Below are positions 6,194 to 6,198 of a DNA stretch of 6,198 nt, one piece after another (the stretch's first letter is position 1; each line of letters starts with the position of its first letter). The DNA comes from Chloroflexota bacterium. GTDB lineage: Bacteria > Chloroflexota > Limnocylindria > QHBO01. The notes below the pieces were generated by a model. The model saw only the letters and a list, made by a program, of their open reading frames with translations. It ran no database searches and was not told the origin of the DNA. Position numbers and translations under genes: made by a program. Location: assembly GCA_013820865.1 (NCBI GenBank), contig JACDHU010000113.1, positions 1 to 6,198 on the forward strand, in the 5' to 3' direction.

Positions 6194-6198
6194 CGCAG

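Overview
The window is about two-thirds G+C by eye and almost entirely protein-coding. All five genes lie on the minus strand. The Pro/Thr/Ala-rich lipoprotein linkers, the large GAF-GGDEF regulator built on an excisionase-like helix-turn-helix, and the near absence of strong Shine-Dalgarno sequences together suggest an uncultured Chloroflexota of the Limnocylindria type. A high-GC actinobacterium is the main alternative. This is inferred from style; no taxonomic marker gene is present.

In transcription order (right to left): a YbaK/EbsC-type aminoacyl-tRNA deacylase (6138-5659); a two-TM protein with a GIDE-like central domain and no RING finger (5646-4897); a 122-nt gap with candidate control elements; a 1110-residue diguanylate cyclase with the order HTH, four GAF domains, GGDEF, decayed HD-GYP (4774-1442); a secreted lipoprotein of unknown function (1423-692); and the first 229 codons of a DUF2254 four-TM membrane protein that runs off the left edge (688-1). 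The last gene has no stop codon inside the window.

The spacings are 12, 122, 18 and 3 nt. This suggests two transcription units: deacylase plus GIDE-like protein, then cyclase plus lipoprotein plus DUF2254 protein. The second unit pairs a predicted cytosolic, possibly DNA-binding c-di-GMP synthase with two envelope proteins. A link between c-di-GMP signalling and the envelope is plausible, but no shared function can be proven from the sequence.

At the right edge (6138-6198) there is a plausible plus-strand promoter and a good ribosome binding site. A divergent gene probably begins just outside the window.

No rRNA, tRNA, CRISPR array, transposon, phage gene or convincing terminator was seen. 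No stretch over 300 nt lacks a gene. The most interesting object is the cyclase, which couples a site-specific DNA-binding fold to multi-GAF sensing, an apparently intact GGDEF with an inhibitory I-site, and an HD-GYP-like domain that has lost most of its metal ligands.
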